A DNA stretch of 7,654 bases from JAWLCQ01 sp041687095 (GTDB lineage Bacteria > Planctomycetota > Phycisphaerae > SM23-33). Below the pieces are notes generated by a model. That model worked only from the letters and a program-made list of their open reading frames with translations. It was not told the DNA's origin and made no database searches. The stretch is from positions 1 to 7,654 of the forward strand of contig JAWLCQ010000210.1 in NCBI GenBank assembly GCA_041687095.1, written 5' to 3'. The position numbers were made by a program, and so were the translations under genes. This document shows, piece after piece, positions 1 to 6,048 of the stretch. The first letter of the stretch is position 1; every line of letters begins with the position of its first letter.

Positions 1-27
1 CCGCCCGCTCCTTGGGAGAGAGACACC

Positions 28-1467
28 GTGAGCATCAGCAGATACATGGCACTGGCGGTGGGGGCGACGGTCCTGCTCGGGACCGCCGCCCTCGCCGTTG
101 CCTCCGTCGCGGGCGAGGGCCCGCTCTCCGACGCCCTCTCGCTGCGGGTGCTGCTTCCCGCTCTCGCCGCCCTCCTCGCCGGGTCCGTCCTGCTGGTCTT
201 CTGGCAGTTCGTCCGGCGCTCGGGGGCGGTCCTGGCGGGGCGGCTGCAGGAGATGGCCCAGAGCGGCCACCTCGCGCCCATCGAACCGGCGGGGTCCGAC
301 ACCTTCGGGCAGGTCATCCGCCCGCTCAACGAACTGCTGGGCGTCACGCGGGACGAGTTGGAGAAGCTCCGGGCCGACCACCGCGAGCTGCAGATCCAGT
401 GCCGCATCGCCGCCGCGGAGAAGAAGCAGACCGAGGCCATCATCTTCTCCATCTCCGACGCCGTCATCGTCACCAACCGCTTCGACGAACTCATCCTCGC
501 CAACCCCGCCGCCGAGGAGCTGCTGGGCTTTGCGCTGGAGGGCGCCCACCGCAAGAACGTCGACCGCGTCATCGCCGACGGGACGCTCGTGCGGCTGATC
601 CGCGAGACCCGCGCCCACGGGAAGAACTTCACCCGCAAGGTCGTCGAGCACTCCATCGACCAGAAGGGCTCCCCCCGCACGTTCAACATCACCCTCAGTT
701 GCGTCGTCTCCGGAGGCAAGGAGGTCTCGGGCGTCGTGGCGGTCCTCCACGACGTCACGCGGGAGAAGGAGATCGCCCGCATGAAGACGGACTTCGTCTC
801 CAACGTCTCCCACGAACTCAAGACCCCCCTGGCGTCGATCAAGGCGTACATCGAGATGCTCGTCGACGGGGAGGCCGAGGACGACAAGACCCGCCAGGAG
901 TTCTACGAGATCATCTCCGGGGAGACCGACCGCCTCCACCGCCTCATCGAGAACATCCTCAACATCTCCCGCATCGAGTCGGGCGTGGTCAAGGTCACCC
1001 GCGAACCCGTGAGCCTCTCCGCCCTCGCCAAGCAGGCCCTCGACGTCGCCGCCCCCCAGGCCCGCGCCAAGACCATCGAACTGGCGCCCAACCTCGCCCC
1101 CGTCTACCACCAGGTCGAGGCCGACCGCGACATGATCTACCAGGCCATCCTCAACCTGATCTCCAACGCCATCAAGTACACCCCCGAGAGCGGGACCGTC
1201 ACCCTCACCGTCTCCGCCGATGAGCGGCGGAACGTCGTCGTCTGCGAGGTCCGCGACACCGGGATGGGCATCCCCCCCGAGGACCTGCCGCACATCTTCG
1301 ACAAGTTCTACCGCGTCAAGGCCAACTGCAAGGCCGCCAAGGGCACCGGGCTGGGCCTGACGCTCGTCAAGCACATCGTCGAGACCGTACACGAGGGCAA
1401 GCTGTCCGTCACCAGCGAGCCCGGGCAGGGCAGCACGTTCAGCTTCGAACTGCCCATGATCGCCTAG
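28..1467 (+). CDS. Membrane PAS-domain sensor histidine kinase
   Basis: This is an inner-membrane sensor kinase of 479 residues. It would autophosphorylate on histidine and pass the phosphate to a receiver, most plausibly the one encoded next. Two hydrophobic segments (about residues 7-28 and 39-62) enclose only a ten-residue loop, so there is no real extracellular sensor. A charged, coiled-coil or degenerate HAMP-like linker follows (about 65-130), then a PAS domain (about 132-248). The dimerisation/phosphoacceptor domain (252-317) has H262 in SHELKTPL. The ATPase domain (about 370-477) has the N box with N380, the G1 box DTGMGIP (410-416), the F box around F424-F427 and the G2 box GTGLGL (439-444). 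Every catalytic element is present, so it should be active. The start is GTG at 28, 7 nt after a purine-rich GGGAGAG (14-20). An ATG at 46 is the alternative but would cut into the lead of the first membrane segment. The signal is unknown; intracellular sensing by PAS is inferred. Confidence 0.95.
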   Translation: MSISRYMALAVGATVLLGTAALAVASVAGEGPLSDALSLRVLLPALAALLAGSVLLVFWQFVRRSGAVLAGRLQEMAQSGHLAPIEPAGSDTFGQVIRPLNELLGVTRDELEKLRADHRELQIQCRIAAAEKKQTEAIIFSISDAVIVTNRFDELILANPAAEELLGFALEGAHRKNVDRVIADGTLVRLIRETRAHGKNFTRKVVEHSIDQKGSPRTFNITLSCVVSGGKEVSGVVAVLHDVTREKEIARMKTDFVSNVSHELKTPLASIKAYIEMLVDGEAEDDKTRQEFYEIISGETDRLHRLIENILNISRIESGVVKVTREPVSLSALAKQALDVAAPQARAKTIELAPNLAPVYHQVEADRDMIYQAILNLISNAIKYTPESGTVTLTVSADERRNVVVCEVRDTGMGIPPEDLPHIFDKFYRVKANCKAAKGTGLGLTLVKHIVETVHEGKLSVTSEPGQGSTFSFELPMIA

Positions 1468-1471
1468 CGCC

Positions 1472-1499
1472 GGTGGGCGGGCTCACCGCCCCGCCCGCC
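1472..1499 (+). promoter_or_regulatory. Intercistronic hairpin between kinase and receiver genes
   Basis: GGTGGGCGGG (1472-1481) can pair with CCCGCCCGCC (1490-1499) to give a 10-bp stem with one U-G pair and an 8-nt loop. A competing smaller hairpin, CGGTG (1471-1475) with CACCG (1484-1488), uses overlapping bases. The structure starts 4 nt after the kinase stop and ends just before the receiver ribosome binding site. There is no T-tract, so it is not a classic terminator. It could act as a partial attenuator or as an mRNA 3'-end stabiliser that sets the kinase-to-receiver ratio. The pairing is visible; the role is inferred. Confidence 0.35.
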
Positions 1500-1506
1500 C
1501 CCCAAT

Positions 1507-1512
1507 GGAGGG
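1507..1512 (+). promoter_or_regulatory. Ribosome binding site GGAGGG deciding the receiver start
   Basis: GGAGGG lies 10 nt before the ATG at 1523. It overlaps the alternative in-frame ATG at 1505, so that upstream codon cannot use it. This supports initiation at 1523, which also gives the usual receiver N-terminus with the acidic pair at residues 9-10. Confidence 0.75.
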
Positions 1513-1522
1513 TCCGCACAAC

Positions 1523-1942
1523 ATGAGCACACGAGTCCTGGTCGCCGATGACGAAGCCCACATCCTGCACGTCGTGTCCATGAAGCTCCGCAACGCCGGG
1601 TTCGACGTCCTCACCGCCATGGACGGGGAGGAGGCCCTCGACCTCTGCGTCGCCGAACGCCCCGACCTGCTCATCACGGACTTCCAGATGCCCTACATGA
1701 CGGGCCTGGAGCTGTGCATCCAGCTCCGCACCCGCGACGAGACGCGGGACATCCCCGCCATCATGCTCACCGCCCGCGGGTTCGACATCGAGCCCGAGGA
1801 GATGCAGACGGCCGGCATTTCCGCCGTCCTCGCCAAGCCCTTCTCCCCGCGGGAAGTGCTGCAGACCGTGAACGACCTGCTCGCCGGGGCCCCCGCCGCG
1901 GCGGGCGATATGCCGCAAACCGCCCCCGCGACCCTGGAGTAG
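1523..1942 (+). CDS. Single-domain (CheY-like) response regulator receiver
   Basis: This 139-residue protein is essentially one receiver domain. It has the acidic pair D9-D10, the phosphoacceptor D53 in ITDFQMP, T83 in the MLTAR motif and K105 in AKPFSP, which is the full catalytic set for accepting phosphate from a histidine kinase. Only a short alanine/proline-rich tail follows (about residues 120-139), with no DNA-binding or enzymatic output. It must therefore act through protein contacts. The kinase gene upstream is the likely phosphodonor. The HD-GYP gene begins 2 nt after the stop, and the STAS gene after that, so these are the most plausible targets. The receiver family is certain; the specific partner is inferred. 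ATG 1523 was chosen over ATG 1505 because of the GGAGGG at 1507-1512. Confidence 0.93.
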   Translation: MSTRVLVADDEAHILHVVSMKLRNAGFDVLTAMDGEEALDLCVAERPDLLITDFQMPYMTGLELCIQLRTRDETRDIPAIMLTARGFDIEPEEMQTAGISAVLAKPFSPREVLQTVNDLLAGAPAAAGDMPQTAPATLE

Positions 1943-1944
1943 TC

Positions 1945-3600
1945 ATGACCACCGCACCGGCCGGGACAACCAACCCTCTGCTCGACATGGCCGACATCCT
2001 CGCCGCCCTGCGCGGGCGCCTGGAGCAGATTGGCCTGGGCATGGGCGTCTGTGACGCCCAGGGCGACTGCGCCCGCGCGTACGTCCCCGCCGACGACGTC
2101 TGCCGCTGCCTGGAGGACGGATCCGACGACTGCCTCCCCGCCCGCCTCGCCGCCGCCCGCGCCGCGCTGGAGTCCGGGCAGACCGCCACCGCCGCCGGGC
2201 CCGCCGGGGGGGCGCTCATCGCCGTTCCCATCTTCCGCCGCCGCCGCCTCCTGGGCGCCATCGTCACCGGATACCCCACGCGCGAGGCCCTCGACGACGG
2301 CACGCTCACCGCCGCCCTCCGCGCCTGCAACGCCGGGGACGACCTGCTCGCCCGCGCCCCCACCATCGTCCGCCACTCCCGCGCCCAGGCGAACGACTTC
2401 GCCCGCGTGGTCGAGTGGCTCCTCCAGCAGGAGCAGGCCGCCGCCGTCGGCCGAGAGGAGATCGACCACCTCAGCCGCAACCTCGGGGGCACCTACGAGG
2501 AACTCAGCCTCGTCTACCGCCTCAGCGGGCAGATGAAGGTCACCCAGTCCCCGCGGGAGTTCTTCCGCGGGCTGTGCGGGGAGGTCCGCGAGGTCATCAA
2601 CATGTCCGCCGCCGCCGTCGTGCTCTACCCCCGCGAGGGGCGGGACGAGCTCGACCTGGTCGTCCTCGACGGCAGCGTGGACCTCAACGCCCCGCAGGTC
2701 CGCCTCCTCGCCGCCACCCAACTCGCCGAACGCCTCGAGGGCAACCGCCCCGTGGTGGACAACCGCTTCGCCCCGGCGGGGGGGTGCGGGATCGCGGCGG
2801 GGGCCATCGCCAACCTCATCGCCGCCCCCCTCGTCACCGACAAGTCGGCCATGGGCATGCTGATCGGCATGAACAAGGGCGACGGGGACTTCGACTCGCC
2901 CGACCTCAAGCTCCTCAACTCCATCGCCAACCAGGCGTCGATCTACCTCGCCAACAACCGCCTGTACGGGGAGCTGGAGGAGCTGATGCTCGGGGCGCTG
3001 CACGCCCTCACCGCGTCCATCGACGCGAAGGACCCCTACACGTGCGGCCACTCCCGCCGCGTCGCCCTCATCTCCCGCCGCATCGCCCAGGAGATCGGCC
3101 TGTCCGACGCGGAGGTCCAGCGGATCTACCTGTCGGGCCTCCTGCACGACGTGGGCAAGATCGGCGTCCCGGAGGGGGTGCTGTGCAAGCCCGGGCGGCT
3201 GACGGACGAGGAGTACGACTCCATGAAGCGCCACCCCGGGATCGGGGCGAACATCCTCTCGGGCATCCGCGCCCTGGAGGACGTCCTGCCGGGCATCTTC
3301 ACCCACCACGAGCGCCCCGACGGGCGGGGCTACCCCCAGGGCCTCGCCGGGGACGCCTTCCCCCTGCAGGGCCGCATCGTCGGGCTCGCCGACGGCTTTG
3401 ATGCGATGACCTCCAACCGCACGTACCGCAAGGCCCTGTCCCTGGAGACCGTCGTCGCCGAGATCCGCCGCTGCGCCGGGGCGCAGTTCGATCCGCACCT
3501 GGTCGAGGTCTTCCTCGCCCTGGACCTGGAGCGCCTCCTGGAGGACCTCCGCAGCCCCGAGCAGGCGGGAGGGACCGTCCCGCAGGAGTCCGCCGCATGA
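1945..3600 (+). CDS. GAF and HD-GYP domain c-di-GMP phosphodiesterase
   Basis: This is a soluble 551-residue protein predicted to hydrolyse cyclic di-GMP to pGpG/GMP. The N-terminal part (about 1-145) is cysteine-rich (C36, C42, C53, C55, C63, C128). It resembles small ligand-binding modules of the PocR/GAF type, but I cannot assign it firmly. A helical linker (about 148-200) leads to a GAF-like domain (about 204-335). The HD-GYP domain (about 345-540) looks complete: H369 in CGHSRR, the H401-D402 pair in LLHDVGKIG, H430, H454-H455 in THHERPDG, GYP at 462-464, and the D483-to-R495 segment with NRTYR. These match the metal ligands and signature residues of active HD-GYP enzymes. The start at ATG 1945 has GGAG at 1936-1939 inside the receiver's last codons, so translation is probably coupled. 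The frame stays open further upstream, inside the receiver gene, but that stretch is out of frame with a real protein. The stop overlaps the STAS start as ATGA. Receiver input in trans is inferred from gene order. Confidence 0.93.
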   Translation: MTTAPAGTTNPLLDMADILAALRGRLEQIGLGMGVCDAQGDCARAYVPADDVCRCLEDGSDDCLPARLAAARAALESGQTATAAGPAGGALIAVPIFRRRRLLGAIVTGYPTREALDDGTLTAALRACNAGDDLLARAPTIVRHSRAQANDFARVVEWLLQQEQAAAVGREEIDHLSRNLGGTYEELSLVYRLSGQMKVTQSPREFFRGLCGEVREVINMSAAAVVLYPREGRDELDLVVLDGSVDLNAPQVRLLAATQLAERLEGNRPVVDNRFAPAGGCGIAAGAIANLIAAPLVTDKSAMGMLIGMNKGDGDFDSPDLKLLNSIANQASIYLANNRLYGELEELMLGALHALTASIDAKDPYTCGHSRRVALISRRIAQEIGLSDAEVQRIYLSGLLHDVGKIGVPEGVLCKPGRLTDEEYDSMKRHPGIGANILSGIRALEDVLPGIFTHHERPDGRGYPQGLAGDAFPLQGRIVGLADGFDAMTSNRTYRKALSLETVVAEIRRCAGAQFDPHLVEVFLALDLERLLEDLRSPEQAGGTVPQESAA

Positions 3601-3938
3601 ATATCACCGTCGAGAGCTACGGACACGCCGTCATCCTGAATCTCAAGGGCGATCTGACCGAAGATACACTGGACGCCCTGCGGGGCTCCGTGGAGCACCA
3701 GCTCGAGAGCCGCGAGACCATCGACATCGTGCTCAACCTGGAGCAGGCCCCGTTCGTGGACTCGGCGGCCCTGGAGTTCCTGCTGGACCTGCACGACCGG
3801 CTGACCGAACGGCTGGGGCAGGTGCGGCTGGTGAAGTGCGACGACAACGTCCGCACGATCCTGGAGATCACCCGCCTGGACACGGTCTTCGAGCAATTCG
3901 CCGACGTGCCCGAGGCGGTCAAGGCCCTGGAACCGTAG
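3597..3938 (+). CDS. STAS-domain protein, anti-sigma factor antagonist type
   Basis: This 113-residue protein is a single STAS domain. It begins with the typical beta strands (about residues 1-18), and the loop before the second long helix carries FVDSAAL with S56. That serine is at the position phosphorylated in SpoIIAA/RsbV-type antagonists by their partner kinase. Such proteins bind or release an anti-sigma kinase (partner switching), but related STAS proteins also serve non-sigma roles. No RsbW-like kinase, RsbU-like phosphatase or sigma factor is present in the window, so its partner is unknown. Its ATG overlaps the HD-GYP stop by 4 nt, and AGGAG (3584-3588) sits 8 nt upstream, which implies coordinated synthesis with the phosphodiesterase. 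Leucine codons here are mostly CTG, whereas the upstream genes favour CTC. The last codons contain GGAACCG, the unit of the repeat array that follows. Confidence 0.88.
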   Translation: MNITVESYGHAVILNLKGDLTEDTLDALRGSVEHQLESRETIDIVLNLEQAPFVDSAALEFLLDLHDRLTERLGQVRLVKCDDNVRTILEITRLDTVFEQFADVPEAVKALEP

Positions 3939-3972
3939 GCTGGAGGAACCGGACGCGAAGACCGAGACGCCA

Positions 3973-4091
3973 GGAACCGGGAACCGGGAACCGGGAACCG
4001 GGAACCAGGAACCGGGAACCAGGAACCGGGAACCAGGAGCCAGGAGCCAGGAGCCAGGAACCGGGAACCGGGAACCAGGAACCGGGAGCCG
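3973..4091. repeat. Heptanucleotide tandem array, 17 x GGAACCG-type
   Basis: Seventeen uninterrupted 7-bp units run from 3973 to 4091. Three variants dominate: GGAACCG, GGAACCA and GGAGCCA (three consecutive copies at 4036-4056), with a final GGAGCCG. Isolated copies of GGAACCG also occur at 3945-3951 and at 3929-3935, across the last codons of the STAS gene. The 7-bp period shifts reading frame at every unit, so any apparent peptide across it is meaningless. Short tandem heptamers between genes are known in several bacterial genomes, for example the STRR repeats of cyanobacteria; the function is generally unknown. The region is prone to copy-number change by slippage (inference). Confidence 0.97.
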
Positions 4092-4094
4092 ATT

Positions 4095-4268
4095 TACCAG
4101 TTAACCAGTCAACCAGTCAACCAGTCAACCAGTCAACCAGTCAACCAGTCAACCAGTCAACCAGTCAACCAGTCAACCAGTCAACCAGTTAACCAGTCAA
4201 CCAGTTAACCAGTTAACCAGTTAACCAGTTAACCAGTCAACCAGGTAACCAGTCAACCAGGTAACCAG
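4095..4268. repeat. Octanucleotide tandem array, about 22 x AACCAGTC-type
   Basis: Twenty full 8-bp units occupy 4103-4262, preceded by the variant TACCAGTT (4095-4102) and followed by a partial AACCAG (4263-4268). The first ten units are identical AACCAGTC. Units 11 and 13-16 are AACCAGTT, which creates GTTAAC palindromes at the junctions. Units 18 and 20 are AACCAGGT. The variant pattern is ordered from left to right, as expected if blocks expanded by duplication. The array begins 3 nt after the heptamer array. At about 50% GC it stands out from the surrounding genes. It ends about 58 nt before the motor ATPase start, so its length could affect the spacing or DNA shape of any promoter there (inference). 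Confidence 0.97.
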
Positions 4269-4326
4269 AGCCTGTTTTCGTGGGCCGCGACGACAACCTG
4301 ACCCTAACGGATGGGATGAGTCCTTC
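4269..4326 (+). promoter_or_regulatory. Leader region of the motor ATPase gene
   Basis: These 58 nt join the octamer array to the GTG start at 4327. I see no convincing -35/-10 pair and no sigma-54 type TGGC-N9-TGC element. A weak purine-rich stretch (GGGATGAG, 4313-4320) is the only candidate ribosome binding site. The ATGs at 4311 and 4316 are out of frame with the gene. Because the gap to the STAS gene is large and repetitive, a separate promoter here or inside the octamer array is plausible but not demonstrated. Confidence 0.3.
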
Positions 4327-6039
4327 GTGATACTCAGCGACTCCAAACGAACGCTTCCCCTCGGACAGATCCTGCTGCAGGCCGGGGCGGTCACGCAGGC
4401 GCAGATCGAGGAGGCCCTCGCGTACCAGCGCGATCACGGCAAGTCGATGCTGCTGGGCGAGGTGTTCCAGAAGCTGGGCTTCTGCACGGAGGAGCAGATC
4501 CTGCGGTCGCTGGCGAGCGCGTACGGCGTGCCGTTCGCGCACATCTCGCCCCGGATCGCCGACCCCAAGGTCATCGACCTGCTGCCTCGCGAGTTCCTCG
4601 AAAAGCACGCGGTCCTGCCCCTCTACCGCGTCCGCGACCGCCTCACGCTCGCCATGAGCGAACCCGCCAACGTCTTCCTCATCGAGGAGGTCGGGCGCCT
4701 CACCGGGTGCGACGTCCTCGTCGTCTGCGCCGCGGCCAAGGACATCAAGGCCACCCTCGAGAACCACCTGCCCTCGGCCAACATCTTCGTCATCGACGAC
4801 ATCCTCGACGAGTCCAGCGCGGGGGACCTGTCGCTCGTCGAGCGCGAGGTCGAGGACATCGCCGACCTGGACATGATCGAGGACGGCGCGCCGGTCATCA
4901 AGCTCGTCAACTACCTGATCTACAACGCCGTCCGCGACGGGGCCAGCGACATCCACGTCGAGCCCGACGACAACGCCCTCCGCGTCCGCTACCGCGTCGA
5001 CGGGCGCCTCTACGAGAAGCTCCGCCCCCCGCACAAGATGCTCCCGGCGATCGCGTCCCGCATCAAGATCATGGCCTCGCTGGACATCTCCGAGCGCCGC
5101 ATGCCCCAGGACGGGGGCATCCACGTGCTGATGGACGGGCGGCCCATCGACCTGCGCGTCAGCACCATGCCCGGGCAGCACGGCGAGAAGATCGTCATGC
5201 GGATCATCGACAACCGCTCCATCCTCGTGAACCTCGAGAAGCTCGGGTTCGCCTACGAGGTCCTCAAGGAGTGGCGCAAGGCCATCGCCGCCCCCAACGG
5301 GATCGTCCTCGTCACCGGGCCCACCGGCAGCGGCAAGTCCACCACGCTGTACTCCGTCCTCAAGGAACTCAACAGCGACGAGGTCAACATCTGCACCGTC
5401 GAGGACCCCGTCGAGTTCAGCCTCCCGCAGATCAACCAGTTCCAGGTCAACGAGAAGATCGGGTTCACGTTCGGCTCGTCGCTGCGGGCCCTGCTCCGCC
5501 AGGACCCCGACATCATCATGATCGGGGAGGTCCGCGACCAGGAGACCGCCCGCATCGCCGTCCAGGCCGCCCTCACCGGGCACCTGGTCCTCAGCACGCT
5601 GCACACCAACGACGCCCCCGGGGCCGTCACCCGCCTGCTGAACATCGGGGTCGAGCCCTACCTCGTCGCCGCCTCCGTCAACGCCGTCCTCGCCCAGCGC
5701 CTCGTCCGCAAGATCTGCACCCACTGCAAGGAACCCTACGACCCGCCCGCCAACATCCGCCGCGCCGTCGAACGCTTCGCCGGGGACGTCGAGACCTTCT
5801 ACCACGGGGCGGGCTGCCCCCGGTGCCGCAACTCCGGGCACAGCGGGCGGATCGGCATCTACGAGCTGCTCGTCCCCGACGACGCCCTCCGCGACGCCAT
5901 CACCGGCTCGCCCAGCATCAACGAACTCCGCGCCCTCGCCGCGCAGAGCGGCATGACCTCCCTCCGCCAGGACGGGATGGCCAAGGTCAAGGCGGGCATC
6001 ACCACCGTGGAAGAAATCATGCGGGTCACCGCCGGATAA
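4327..6039 (+). CDS. pilB: GspE/PilB-family assembly ATPase
   Basis: This cytoplasmic hexameric ATPase of 570 residues powers pilin or pseudopilin assembly. The N-terminal MshEN-type domain (about 1-150) has two tandem copies of the 24-residue motif, at 11-34 and 42-65. In both, the leading arginine expected for c-di-GMP binding is replaced (P11, L42), and the second also lacks the final glutamine (A65). The ATPase core shows Walker A GPTGSGKS (331-338), the Asp box VEDPVEF with E359-D360, Walker B with catalytic E401 in IIMIGEVRD, and the His box HLVLSTLHTND (419-429). A zinc tetracysteine is formed by C464, C467, C497 and C500, a hallmark of assembly (GspE/PilB/MshE) rather than retraction (PilT) ATPases. 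The start is GTG 4327; no in-frame start lies upstream. The PilC/GspF gene follows after 9 nt. No pilin, secretin or pseudopilin is in view, so the choice between type IV pilus and type II secretion is open; the symbol is a family label. Confidence 0.95.
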   Translation: MILSDSKRTLPLGQILLQAGAVTQAQIEEALAYQRDHGKSMLLGEVFQKLGFCTEEQILRSLASAYGVPFAHISPRIADPKVIDLLPREFLEKHAVLPLYRVRDRLTLAMSEPANVFLIEEVGRLTGCDVLVVCAAAKDIKATLENHLPSANIFVIDDILDESSAGDLSLVEREVEDIADLDMIEDGAPVIKLVNYLIYNAVRDGASDIHVEPDDNALRVRYRVDGRLYEKLRPPHKMLPAIASRIKIMASLDISERRMPQDGGIHVLMDGRPIDLRVSTMPGQHGEKIVMRIIDNRSILVNLEKLGFAYEVLKEWRKAIAAPNGIVLVTGPTGSGKSTTLYSVLKELNSDEVNICTVEDPVEFSLPQINQFQVNEKIGFTFGSSLRALLRQDPDIIMIGEVRDQETARIAVQAALTGHLVLSTLHTNDAPGAVTRLLNIGVEPYLVAASVNAVLAQRLVRKICTHCKEPYDPPANIRRAVERFAGDVETFYHGAGCPRCRNSGHSGRIGIYELLVPDDALRDAITGSPSINELRALAAQSGMTSLRQDGMAKVKAGITTVEEIMRVTAG

Positions 6040-6048
6040 CCCCCCCCC
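6040..6048 (+). other. Nine-C tract forming the whole pilB-pilC gap
   Basis: The entire spacer between the TAA of the ATPase gene and the ATG of the platform gene is CCCCCCCCC. No Shine-Dalgarno precedes the downstream ATG: the nearest purines (GCCGGA) belong to the last codons of the ATPase gene. Translation of the downstream gene probably relies on coupling to termination. Homopolymers of this length are slippage-prone, and length changes would alter spacing but not any reading frame. Confidence 0.9.

Noticed and set aside
1505..1522. ATG at 1505 as the receiver start
   Set aside because: It overlaps the GGAGGG that serves the ATG at 1523 and adds six residues not typical of receiver N-termini.
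1693..3498. A 601-codon open frame on the - strand opposite the receiver and HD-GYP genes
   Set aside because: It is antisense to genes with intact catalytic motifs and shows only composition-driven Gly/Ala/Val/Asp sequence.
3836..4192. A + strand open frame reading through both tandem arrays (EPGTGN- and NQSTSQPV-like repeats)
   Set aside because: It starts inside the STAS gene in another frame. The 7-bp and 8-bp periods merely stay free of stops, and no ribosome binding site or domain supports it.
4199..4234. TTAA pairs in the octamer array as CtrA-type sites
   Set aside because: The spacing between TTAA elements is 4 nt, set by the 8-bp period, not the 7 nt required for a CtrA box.
3973..4268. 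Possible CRISPR array
   Set aside because: Units are 7-8 bp with no unique spacers and no cas genes nearby; this is simple tandem repetition.
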